The notes under the pieces: generated by a model
What the model saw: only the letters and a program-made list of their open reading frames with translations
What the model was told of the DNA's origin: nothing
Database searches by the model: none
Position numbers and translations under genes: made by a program
Assembly (NCBI GenBank): GCA_050694015.1
Contig: JBOGWY010000326.1
Location: forward strand, 1 to 17,846
DNA from: JBOGWY01 sp050694015
GTDB lineage: Bacteria > Actinomycetota > CADDZG01 > WHSQ01
Length of the DNA stretch: 17,846 nt
Direction of reading: 5' to 3'
Shown here: one piece after another, positions 1-6,736 of the stretch
Layout of the letters: each line of letters starts with the position of its first letter
Position numbering within the stretch: position 1 is the stretch's first letter

Positions 1-711
1 GAGAAACACCTCCGGCTCGGTCGCCGCGGTCGTCTCCATGGCCGCCACCGCATCGTCGCGACCTCCTGCTACGTACGCGTCGCGGCCCGCGTTCAGCGCC
101 TTGAAAAGGACGGTGGCACGCGCTCTCTCGTCCGGCGACAGGTACGCGTTCCGGCTCGACAGGGCCAGCCCATCGCTCTCGCGCACGATCGGGCACGCGA
201 CGATCGATACCGGCAGCGAGAGATCGGCGACCATGCGCTTAACGACCGCGAGCTGCTGCGCGTCCTTCTGACCGAAGAACACCGTGTCCGGTTGCACCAG
301 GCCGAAGAGCTTCGCCACTACCGTCGCCACACCGTCGAAGTGACCTGGCCGCGATGCCCCCTCGAAGCGCTCGGTGACGCCGTCCACATGGACCAGGGTC
401 GCCCGGTCCTCGGGATACATCTCTTCGACGCTCGGCAGGAAGACCACGTTCACCTTCTCGTTCTCGGCAAGTTCCAGATCGCGTTCCTCATCGCGCGGGT
501 ACGAGGCGAGATCCTCGTGTGGGAGGAACTGCAACGGATTCACGAAGATGCTCACCACCACGACATCGCTGGTGTCGCGCGCGGAACGTACCAACGAGAG
601 ATGTGCTTCGTGCAGCGCACCCATGGTCGGAACGAAACCGATCGTGCGCCCGGCACGGCGCTCCGGCGCGAGCTCCGCACGCAACTCGGCGGCGGTGCGA
701 ACCACCTTCAC
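1..711 (-). CDS. panC: Pantoate--beta-alanine ligase (pantothenate synthetase), 3' end outside the window
   Basis: This enzyme condenses pantoate with beta-alanine using ATP, the last step of pantothenate (vitamin B5) synthesis in the cytosol. About 237 codons are present and the frame runs open off the left edge, so the C-terminus is missing. Visible family motifs are PTMGALHEAH (residues 28-37, the HxGH-type nucleotide-binding motif), SIFVNPLQF, the GQKDAQQL segment and the SSRNAYLS segment, in the order expected for PanC. The start is a GTG at 711-709 that overlaps the TGA of the upstream DUF2520 gene (GTGA), with a strong Shine-Dalgarno nine bases upstream. One oddity is that the normally conserved glycine of HxGH is alanine here (residue 36), while both histidines are kept. 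The panC identity is essentially certain. Confidence 0.97.
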   Translation of the reverse strand, partial: MKVVRTAAELRAELAPERRAGRTIGFVPTMGALHEAHLSLVRSARDTSDVVVVSIFVNPLQFLPHEDLASYPRDEERDLELAENEKVNVVFLPSVEEMYPEDRATLVHVDGVTERFEGASRPGHFDGVATVVAKLFGLVQPDTVFFGQKDAQQLAVVKRMVADLSLPVSIVACPIVRESDGLALSSRNAYLSPDERARATVLFKALNAGRDAYVAGGRDDAVAAMETTAATEPEVFL

Positions 712-1565
712 GGTCTTAGAACCTCCTCGATCTGCGCACGGATGTCCTCGGAGATGCGACCGGTCAGCGCCGCGCTCGCGGCGATCATCCGCACCGTATC
801 GGTGTAGGCCTTCGCCAGCTCCGGAGACTGCGCGCGCAACGCAGACAAGTGGCGTGCGATCGTCGCGGCCTCGCCGCGCACGACCGGACCCGTCAGGGTC
901 GCGCTGCCTCCGCCGCCCTCGGCCGCGTTCGCGACGGTTCCCGCGGCGAGCGGGCCGAGAACGGTCTCGGGAGAGACGATTCCTATCGAAGCCATGATCG
1001 ACTCTCCCGTCGCCAGGAGCGCGGCGATGCCGTTCGACGTAGTCACCGCCGCGGCGTGCCACAGCGGGCGGACGGCTTCGTCGACGTCGACGGGGTGCCC
1101 GTGCAGATCGTCGGTGATCAACGCGTGGATGGAGATGTGGGTGGGCCCCTCGGGCGCGGTCACGCCCCACGCCGAGCCCGGGAGCCGGCGGATCGCGGTG
1201 TCGACATCGGGGCACGCCTGTACCGGGTGCAGCGCACAGCCGCGCGGGGGCACTCCGAGGGGGCCGAGGGCGCTCGGTCCCAGGGATCCGGCGAAGTGCG
1301 CGACGAGGGCCTCGGGCCCGACCCGGGGCGCGATGTCGATCGCCGTCTTCTCGATCGCGTCGTCGGTGACTCCGATCAGCACCAGATCCGCGTCGATCGA
1401 TCCGACCCCGTCGAACGGAAGGGTCTCGGTGCCGAGGCGCGCCGCCGCCTGTCCGGCCGACGACGGCGAGCGCGAGGCGACGCCGGCGATGTCGTGACCG
1501 GCATCCCGTAGGAGTGAAGCGACGGCGACACCGACCCGGCCCGCACCGACGAGGGCTATGCGCAT
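708..1565 (-). CDS. DUF2520 / Rossmann-fold NAD(P)-binding protein adjacent to panC (Rv3603c-like)
   Basis: This is a 285-residue cytosolic protein. The N-terminus has a dinucleotide-binding glycine motif, VGAGRVG (about residues 6-12), followed by a Rossmann-like domain to about residue 120, with an HPVQ motif near residue 118. The helical C-terminal part (about 140-280) matches the DUF2520 family, which resembles the dimerisation half of 6-phosphogluconate or ketopantoate reductase-type enzymes. The family is conserved directly upstream of panC in actinobacteria. The exact reaction is not established to my knowledge. A ketopantoate-reductase-like or otherwise pantothenate-linked oxidoreductase role is inference from the fold and neighbourhood. 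It lies 9 bp downstream of the M4 peptidase gene and overlaps panC by four bases, so all three are probably co-transcribed. No strong Shine-Dalgarno is seen before the ATG. Confidence 0.9.
   Translation of the reverse strand: MRIALVGAGRVGVAVASLLRDAGHDIAGVASRSPSSAGQAAARLGTETLPFDGVGSIDADLVLIGVTDDAIEKTAIDIAPRVGPEALVAHFAGSLGPSALGPLGVPPRGCALHPVQACPDVDTAIRRLPGSAWGVTAPEGPTHISIHALITDDLHGHPVDVDEAVRPLWHAAAVTTSNGIAALLATGESIMASIGIVSPETVLGPLAAGTVANAAEGGGGSATLTGPVVRGEAATIARHLSALRAQSPELAKAYTDTVRMIAASAALTGRISEDIRAQIEEVLRP
721..727 (-). promoter_or_regulatory. Ribosome binding site of panC (AGGAGGT)
   Basis: On the minus strand AGGAGGT lies inside the last codons of the DUF2520 gene, nine bases before the GTG at 711. 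It supports GTG 711 as the panC start rather than the next in-frame GTG at 705. It also implies reinitiation or coupling at the GTGA overlap. Confidence 0.7.
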
Positions 1566-1574
1566 CGGTTCAGC

Positions 1575-4217
1575 TTAGGGCAGCACCCTCGTCATCAGAT
1601 CGGTACGCGACTGGCTCGAGTCGAGCCACAGGACCCGCGAGGTCGGCGTGATCGAGGGGTACGCCTGATCCCCCCGATTGTTGGTGACGCGTACCGGACG
1701 TCCACCCGACGCAGCCACACGCCACACGTCGCGCCCCACTTCGTCGTTCGGGAAGCCACCGGAGCCGGCGACGGCGTAACCGAATTCGTCGCTATAGGTG
1801 ACGTAGCGACCGTTCGCGACCGGTACGGGCGGTGGTGCGATCAGGGCCCAGATGGGCGCGAGCTCGTGACCTTCACGGACGATCGCTTTCTTCCCGGTCC
1901 CGTCGAGCCGCGCCCGCATGATCGAACCGATGCCGTCGAAGTTGCGGTCCTGGTACCAGTACACGAAACGATCGGTGAGACCCGGTGGGCCTGTCAATGC
2001 TCCCGAACGCCCGCGGATCCTCACGGTCTTGCCGGTACGTGTGTTCTTCAATCCGATATGCGGGAACGCGAACGCGCTACCGAGGTCCCACCACGCGACC
2101 CACGGGCCTGCGACCTGCGGCATGATCTGAACGCCCCTGCGCGGAGAGACGCGCCGCGAGCGCCGTCCCAGCCTCTTGGCCCAGATATGCGGATTCCGGC
2201 CGCGATCGTCCTCCCACGCGATCAAGCGCCCGTCGACCGACGGTGTCAACTGGAAGCCGCGCGTTCCTTCGACCGTCCTGACACCTCCCCCGATAACGCG
2301 GGTGTGGATATCGGCGTCGAATCGGCCTCTCGCGTCCTGGGTGATATGCGACCACACGACTCGGTTCCCGGAGATATCCGGTGCCTCGTCGTTGTAGGTG
2401 TTCGGGTTCTCGTCTTCGCCGACCTTGGTGAGGGTCCCGCTGCCGTCGACGTTGCCGACGTACAGCTGTAACGGCTCGCAGCATGCATCCGCCTTGTCGG
2501 CGTAATCGCCGATCACGAATCGGGAGCCGGAGACCTGCGGAGGCGAGAAGAACGTCCCGACCGGAGCGACGTTCTCGAGCAGGATCTGCGCGTCGTTGCC
2601 TGCGGCGGTATCCCATCCGGCCACGATGCCCTTGGTCGTGAACGCGGCGTTGATCGTGTCGAGGTCGGCCTGCGACGCGCCCAACTCCGTAGCGGCCGCA
2701 ACGACGGAATTCCGTCCGTCGACGAAGTCGTCGAGTGGGGTCGTGTGGGAGACGAGCGCCTTATAGATGTACGGGTCGGCCTTCGCCCCGCCCAACGCTT
2801 CCCGGATGTCCCACAGTGCGCCGCTGTAGATCGTCGAGTTCAGGTGAACACCACCGCTATCGAAATCGGCGAGGAAATAGACGTAGTCCTCCGTCGTCAT
2901 CCCGTCGTTCAGGTTTCTCAGCGGGCAGGGGAACTGGTCGTTCGGCACCTTGCATAGGTCCTCCGCGATCCGTCCCGCGCCTGAGTCGGACATCGGCGTT
3001 CCGGAGGCATCGACGTCGATCGCGTTCCCGAAGTAATCCGAGTACGCCTCGTTCATCGCGCCCGACTGATTAACGTACGCGAGGTTCCCCGAGTGCTGCG
3101 TCACGCCGTGCGTCAGCTCGTGACCGACGACGTCCAGATCGGCGGACATCGGATACATCGTGTCGGGGTCCGGGTTGCCGTAGACCATCTGGTCGCCGTC
3201 CCAGTACGCGTTGAAGAGCGGAGCCCCGTTATCCGTTGCGTTCACGGTCGAGACGATGCTGCCGCCCTGGTCGTCGATGGAGTTCCGACCGAGAGCGAGG
3301 TAGTACTCGTAGACGAGTTCCGCACCGTGATGGGCATCGACGGCGCCGGAATTGCTGTGCTGGGAGCCGAGGTTGAGCGACGTCGACGTCACGATGTTGG
3401 CGTCGGTGCCGAGATAGTTCGAGCCGCCCGCCGCGTTATGGGTCGTGATCTCGCCACCGTTGCTCTGGAACATCGGCTGTGAGCGATCCCGCATCTCGTA
3501 AACGGAGCCGCGCTGGTAGAGGTTCAGCGAGACCTGATCGCCGTGCGCGGTGCGTCCCGTACCAGTGACGGGACCATCCGATTGAAGGTTGTCGTAGGAG
3601 AACGCGATCGCTCCGGTCAGAGCGTTGACGAAGATCTCTTGTTTGACCGGCTTGCGGAAACGCGTGCCGGAGATCGTGATGTGATGCGCGAGGACTCCCC
3701 GCTCGAACGGGAGGATCGTGAGGCCGTGCCGTTCGATCGCCGCGTCCACGATCGTGGCGAAGCGACCGCGAGCGAGCCGCTCGGCGACCGATACGGGGAT
3801 CCGGGCGGTCACCGGCACATCAAGCTCCGTGAAGAGGTGGCCGTTGGCGGCGGTTGCGGTCAGCCCGTCGTTCGATCGCTTCAGGTGCACGAGGTATTGC
3901 GCGCCCCACACCGGTACGCCGCCGAAGTCCTGCTCGAAACGAACGGTGGTCGAGACAGCATCATGTTCGACACGTAACGGCGCGAGATCGAGACGTGCGA
4001 GCGCGTGGCCGAAGATGTCATCGTGTTCCAGGACGCGGCGCGCCGCCGCCACCGGAGGCAGATCGACGGGGCGTGTCCGCAGGCCGGTGACGAACGACGG
4101 GACGCGCGTGGCCGGATCGCGCATGATGCGACGTGGTGTCCGCCGTGCCGATGCCGGGAGCGCGGCCACAGACGCCGCCGTCAGTACCGCGCAGAGCAGC
4201 ACCGCGCCTTTTCGCAC
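1575..4217 (-). CDS. Secreted thermolysin-family (M4) zinc metallopeptidase with C-terminal propeller-like region
   Basis: This 880-residue extracellular neutral protease starts with a GTG at 4217. Residues 1-24 are a Sec-type signal peptide (basic start, hydrophobic core, ASA cleavage region). A fungalysin/thermolysin-type propeptide spans about 35-210. The M4 catalytic domain has HELTH at 366-370 (two zinc histidines and the catalytic Glu367), NEAYSD at 389-394 supplying the third zinc ligand Glu390, and GGVHLNS at 455-461 with His458 corresponding to the thermolysin transition-state histidine. All catalytic residues are therefore present. Residues from about 550 to 880 hold repeated blade-like segments (for example DISGNRVVW and SVDGRLIAWEDDRG) like TolB/PD40 beta-propeller repeats. 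This makes the protein much longer than plain thermolysins. The gene sits 10 bp after folK and 9 bp before DUF2520, a position where typical actinobacteria carry a small membrane protein (DUF3180). Substrate unknown. Confidence 0.95.
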   Translation of the reverse strand: MRKGAVLLCAVLTAASVAALPASARRTPRRIMRDPATRVPSFVTGLRTRPVDLPPVAAARRVLEHDDIFGHALARLDLAPLRVEHDAVSTTVRFEQDFGGVPVWGAQYLVHLKRSNDGLTATAANGHLFTELDVPVTARIPVSVAERLARGRFATIVDAAIERHGLTILPFERGVLAHHITISGTRFRKPVKQEIFVNALTGAIAFSYDNLQSDGPVTGTGRTAHGDQVSLNLYQRGSVYEMRDRSQPMFQSNGGEITTHNAAGGSNYLGTDANIVTSTSLNLGSQHSNSGAVDAHHGAELVYEYYLALGRNSIDDQGGSIVSTVNATDNGAPLFNAYWDGDQMVYGNPDPDTMYPMSADLDVVGHELTHGVTQHSGNLAYVNQSGAMNEAYSDYFGNAIDVDASGTPMSDSGAGRIAEDLCKVPNDQFPCPLRNLNDGMTTEDYVYFLADFDSGGVHLNSTIYSGALWDIREALGGAKADPYIYKALVSHTTPLDDFVDGRNSVVAAATELGASQADLDTINAAFTTKGIVAGWDTAAGNDAQILLENVAPVGTFFSPPQVSGSRFVIGDYADKADACCEPLQLYVGNVDGSGTLTKVGEDENPNTYNDEAPDISGNRVVWSHITQDARGRFDADIHTRVIGGGVRTVEGTRGFQLTPSVDGRLIAWEDDRGRNPHIWAKRLGRRSRRVSPRRGVQIMPQVAGPWVAWWDLGSAFAFPHIGLKNTRTGKTVRIRGRSGALTGPPGLTDRFVYWYQDRNFDGIGSIMRARLDGTGKKAIVREGHELAPIWALIAPPPVPVANGRYVTYSDEFGYAVAGSGGFPNDEVGRDVWRVAASGGRPVRVTNNRGDQAYPSITPTSRVLWLDSSQSRTDLMTRVLP

Positions 4218-4227
4218 TAAGGCCCGA

Positions 4228-4713
4228 TCAGAACGCTGAGAGATGCTCGACGTCGCCTTCGGCTTCGTCGAGGGAATCCGCGTAGCGGGTGCCCCAGGGG
4301 TCGGCCGCGTCCGGCTCGATCTCGAGGAGGGGGACGAGGACGAACCGGCGCTGGGTCATGCGCGGATGAGGGATCTCTAAGTCGGGCTCGCTCACCTTCT
4401 CGTCGCCGACCGTGAGGATGTCCAGGTCGACAACGCGCGGCCCCCACCGGATGTCGCTCGGCTCGCGGCCGATCCGCTGCTCGATCGCTTGCAGCGTCTC
4501 CAGGAGCTCACGTGGAGAGAGCGTGGTGTCGATCTTCACCACGAGGTTGATGAAGGAGCGCTGCGGAGGGCCGCCTATCGGCGCGGTCGCATAGAGGCTG
4601 GAGATCTTCTCGACGGTGATGCCGTCGGATTCACCGATCTCCTCGACCCCGCGGCGCACGAACGCCTCGCGGTCGCCCACGTTGGATCCGATGCCGATGA
4701 AAGCCGTCGTCAC
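4228..4713 (-). CDS. folK: 2-amino-4-hydroxy-6-hydroxymethyldihydropteridine pyrophosphokinase (HPPK)
   Basis: This enzyme transfers pyrophosphate from ATP to 6-hydroxymethyl-7,8-dihydropterin, giving the substrate of dihydropteroate synthase in folate synthesis. The 161-residue length is normal. The N-terminal GIGSNVGDRE segment, the RWGPRVVDLDIL signature (residues 89-100, with Asp96 and Asp98 as the expected magnesium ligands) and the IPHPRM...RRFVLVPLLEI segment are all visible. Its ATG overlaps the folB stop by four bases (ATGA). The M4 peptidase gene follows after 10 bp. Identification is secure from the motifs and the fol gene order. Confidence 0.97.
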   Translation of the reverse strand: MTTAFIGIGSNVGDREAFVRRGVEEIGESDGITVEKISSLYATAPIGGPPQRSFINLVVKIDTTLSPRELLETLQAIEQRIGREPSDIRWGPRVVDLDILTVGDEKVSEPDLEIPHPRMTQRRFVLVPLLEIEPDAADPWGTRYADSLDEAEGDVEHLSAF

Positions 4714-5060
4714 CTGCTGATCCTCACTCCTACCGGCCCCGTCGCCTCCGGTATCGGGGGCGCCTCCTTCAATATCTCAACGGTAACCCCATGGACCAGT
4801 TTGTTGGTCGAAATCCGCTCCGCGATATTGACCGCCAGCGGTTCGAGCAGCTTCGTCTCGTTGTCCCGGATGAGGTTGGCGGCTTCCACGGTCACTTCGC
4901 CGTAATCGATCGTGTCCTTGAGGTTGTCGCTCTCCGCCGCCGCCGCGAGATCGATCTCGATCTCGATGTTGACGATGAGGGTCTGGGCCCGGGCGCGCTC
5001 CTCCGCGGTTACGCCGACGCGCCCCTTCACGCGTAGCCCGCTTATCGTGATCTTGTCCAT
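4710..5060 (-). CDS. folB: Dihydroneopterin aldolase
   Basis: This enzyme cleaves dihydroneopterin to 6-hydroxymethyl-dihydropterin and glycolaldehyde. The 116 residues match the usual FolB length. The sequence shows GVTAEERARAQ near the N-terminus, DYGEV with Tyr53 (counterpart of the active-site tyrosine), KLLEPLA with Glu73 (pterin-anchoring glutamate) and EILKEAPPIP with Lys98 (counterpart of the catalytic lysine). The start ATG follows the folP stop immediately, and a GGAGA sequence five bases upstream serves as ribosome binding site. The 3' end overlaps folK by four bases. Confidence 0.96.
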   Translation of the reverse strand: MDKITISGLRVKGRVGVTAEERARAQTLIVNIEIEIDLAAAAESDNLKDTIDYGEVTVEAANLIRDNETKLLEPLAVNIAERISTNKLVHGVTVEILKEAPPIPEATGPVGVRISR

Positions 5061-5897
5061 CTAGGTCTCCAGCTTCTCGCGCACGATCGCTTCCGCGACC
5101 TTGACGGCTTTCGCGATGGGGGCGACGTCATGAACGCGCACGATCCGTGCGCCTTTGGAGATGGCCCACGCGACCGTCACGATCGTTCCCTCCACTCTTT
5201 CATTCTCCGGGGCGTCGAGGATCGCGCCGAGGAACGACTTCCGCGACGTACCCGCGAGCACCGGGAAACCGAGAGCCGTGAGCTCCTCGAATCGATTCAG
5301 GAGCAGCAGGTTCTGCTCCGGTGTCTTCGCGAAACCGAAGCCGGGATCCAAGACGATCGCATCATGAGGATGGCCCTTTGCTCCGATCTCCTCGGCGCGA
5401 CGGCGAAGGAATGCGGCGATGTCGGCCACGACGTCGCCGTAATCGGTGAGCGACCGCATCGTCGCGGGTGTTCCCCGCGAGTGCATGACGACGAGCGCGG
5501 CTCCGGTGTCGATCGCGACCTGCTCGACACTGCCCTCCTCCCCGAGCGTGTCGTTGACGATCGTGGCGCCCGCCTCGACCGCGGCCCGAGCAACGGACTC
5601 CTTGCGCGTATCGATCGATATCGGGACGTCGATCCGGTCGGCGAGCGCCTCGATCACCGGAAGAACGCGGCGGAGCTCCTCCTCTTCGGGAACGGGTTCT
5701 GCACCCGGTCGCGTCGACTCCCCGCCGACGTCGACGATCGCCGCGCCCTGTTCGACCATCTCGCGCGCGTGCGCGATCGCCTTGTCGGGATCGAGCCAGA
5801 GACCGCCGTCTGAGAACGAGTCCGGCGTGACGTTGAGCACCCCCATCACCGCAACGCGGTCAAGAGAAAGAACGCGATCCCGACACTGAAGCTTCAT
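5061..5897 (-). CDS. folP: Dihydropteroate synthase
   Basis: This enzyme joins 6-hydroxymethyl-dihydropterin pyrophosphate with p-aminobenzoate and is the target of sulfonamides. The 278-residue TIM-barrel protein has all the signature loops: NVTPDSFSDGG (22-32), DVGGESTRPG (56-65), SIDTRK (94-99), VNDT near 114, VLDPGFGFAKT (182-192), SRKSFLG (218-224, with Lys220) and RVHDV near the C-terminus. The gene lies 21 bp after folE and abuts folB directly. The loop usually written VxMHMRG reads VMHSRG here, a mild variation. Residues commonly tied to sulfonamide resistance cannot be judged by eye. Confidence 0.97.
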   Translation of the reverse strand: MKLQCRDRVLSLDRVAVMGVLNVTPDSFSDGGLWLDPDKAIAHAREMVEQGAAIVDVGGESTRPGAEPVPEEEELRRVLPVIEALADRIDVPISIDTRKESVARAAVEAGATIVNDTLGEEGSVEQVAIDTGAALVVMHSRGTPATMRSLTDYGDVVADIAAFLRRRAEEIGAKGHPHDAIVLDPGFGFAKTPEQNLLLLNRFEELTALGFPVLAGTSRKSFLGAILDAPENERVEGTIVTVAWAISKGARIVRVHDVAPIAKAVKVAEAIVREKLET

Positions 5898-5918
5898 GAC
5901 TGGAACTCTAGTTCGACG

Positions 5919-6527
5919 TCAGCCGCGTGCGATGAGGCCCATCGCCTCGGCGCGCGTTGCTTCACTGTCGCGGAATATCCCACGGATCGCCGAGGTAACG
6001 GTCTGAGCACCCGGCTTCTTGATGCCACGCATCGTCATGCACAGGTGCTCGGCCTCGAGGACCACGAGAACCCCGCGTGGGTCCAGAGCCTTCTCGAGCG
6101 CATCCGCTATCTGCGTAGTCAGGCGCTCCTGGACCTGAGGCCGCTTCGACAGCGTATCGACGACCCGCGCGATCTTCGATAGGCCGGTGATGTGCCCGAG
6201 CTTGTTCGGGATGTACGCGACGTGGGCCTGACCGACCCAGGGAAGTAGATGATGTTCACATACCGAATACAGCGGGATGTCTCGGACGAGGATCATCTCG
6301 TCGTGGTCCTCGTCGAAGACCACATCGATCTCCAACGACGCATCTGTATCGATCCCGGCAAAGATCTCCGCATACATGTCGGCGACCCGTTCCGGCGTCC
6401 GCTTCAACCCCTCGCGATCGGGATCCTCACCGATCCCCGCAAGGATCTCCCGCACCGCAGCAACGATCCGCCCCCGATCGAACCCTTTACCGGGACGTAT
6501 CTCGCGGATGTTCTCGGAGTCGGTCAT
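5919..6527 (-). CDS. folE: GTP cyclohydrolase I
   Basis: The first folate-pathway enzyme, converting GTP to 7,8-dihydroneopterin triphosphate. The protein has 202 residues, the usual type I length. CEHHLLPW (90-97) supplies zinc ligands Cys90 and His93, and EAEHLCMTMRG (158-168) supplies Cys163, so the zinc site is intact and this is the zinc-dependent class. GLSKIARVVD, QERLTTQIADAL and the GAQTVTSA segment are also typical. No clear Shine-Dalgarno precedes the ATG. A promoter-like pair ends six bases upstream of it, so leaderless translation is possible. folE heads the folE-P-B-K run, separated from ftsH by a 209-bp gap. Confidence 0.97.
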   Translation of the reverse strand: MTDSENIREIRPGKGFDRGRIVAAVREILAGIGEDPDREGLKRTPERVADMYAEIFAGIDTDASLEIDVVFDEDHDEMILVRDIPLYSVCEHHLLPWVGQAHVAYIPNKLGHITGLSKIARVVDTLSKRPQVQERLTTQIADALEKALDPRGVLVVLEAEHLCMTMRGIKKPGAQTVTSAIRGIFRDSEATRAEAMGLIARG

Positions 6528-6736
6528 TCACCAACCCTAAGCCGCCCCCGTAAATCAACAAACGAGGAGAAGCCGGAGAGCGCGATAGGCGCCGTAGGTC
6601 GGCGTTGCGCGGAGGGGGGCTGGGGGTAGACGTGACGAAGTCGAAAAACCGCAGCGACGAAGAAACCAAACTCAGTGGGTTCGGTGTCGCCCCCCGCAGC
6701 CAACGGCGCACCGGAGGCGCCGGAGACGAGCGAAAA
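6528..6736. other. 209-bp ftsH-folE intergenic region with a small hairpin
   Basis: This is the largest non-coding gap in the leftward housekeeping block. About 15 bases after the ftsH stop there is a perfect 6-bp inverted repeat (CGGCGC 6704-6709 with GCGCCG 6717-6722, 7-base loop). It has no T-tract, so it is at best a weak terminator. The folE-proximal part holds the candidate promoter described separately. Long plus-strand frames run through it but look like chance open frames in high-GC DNA. Confidence 0.4.
6534..6561 (-). promoter_or_regulatory. Candidate promoter of folE, possibly leaderless
   Basis: On the minus strand TTGTTG (6561-6556) and TAGGGT (6539-6534) are separated by 16 bases, and the second hexamer ends six bases before the folE ATG. 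Such spacing would put the transcript start at or next to the A of ATG, as in the leaderless genes common in actinobacteria. The hexamers match the consensus only moderately, so this is a suggestion. Confidence 0.3.
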
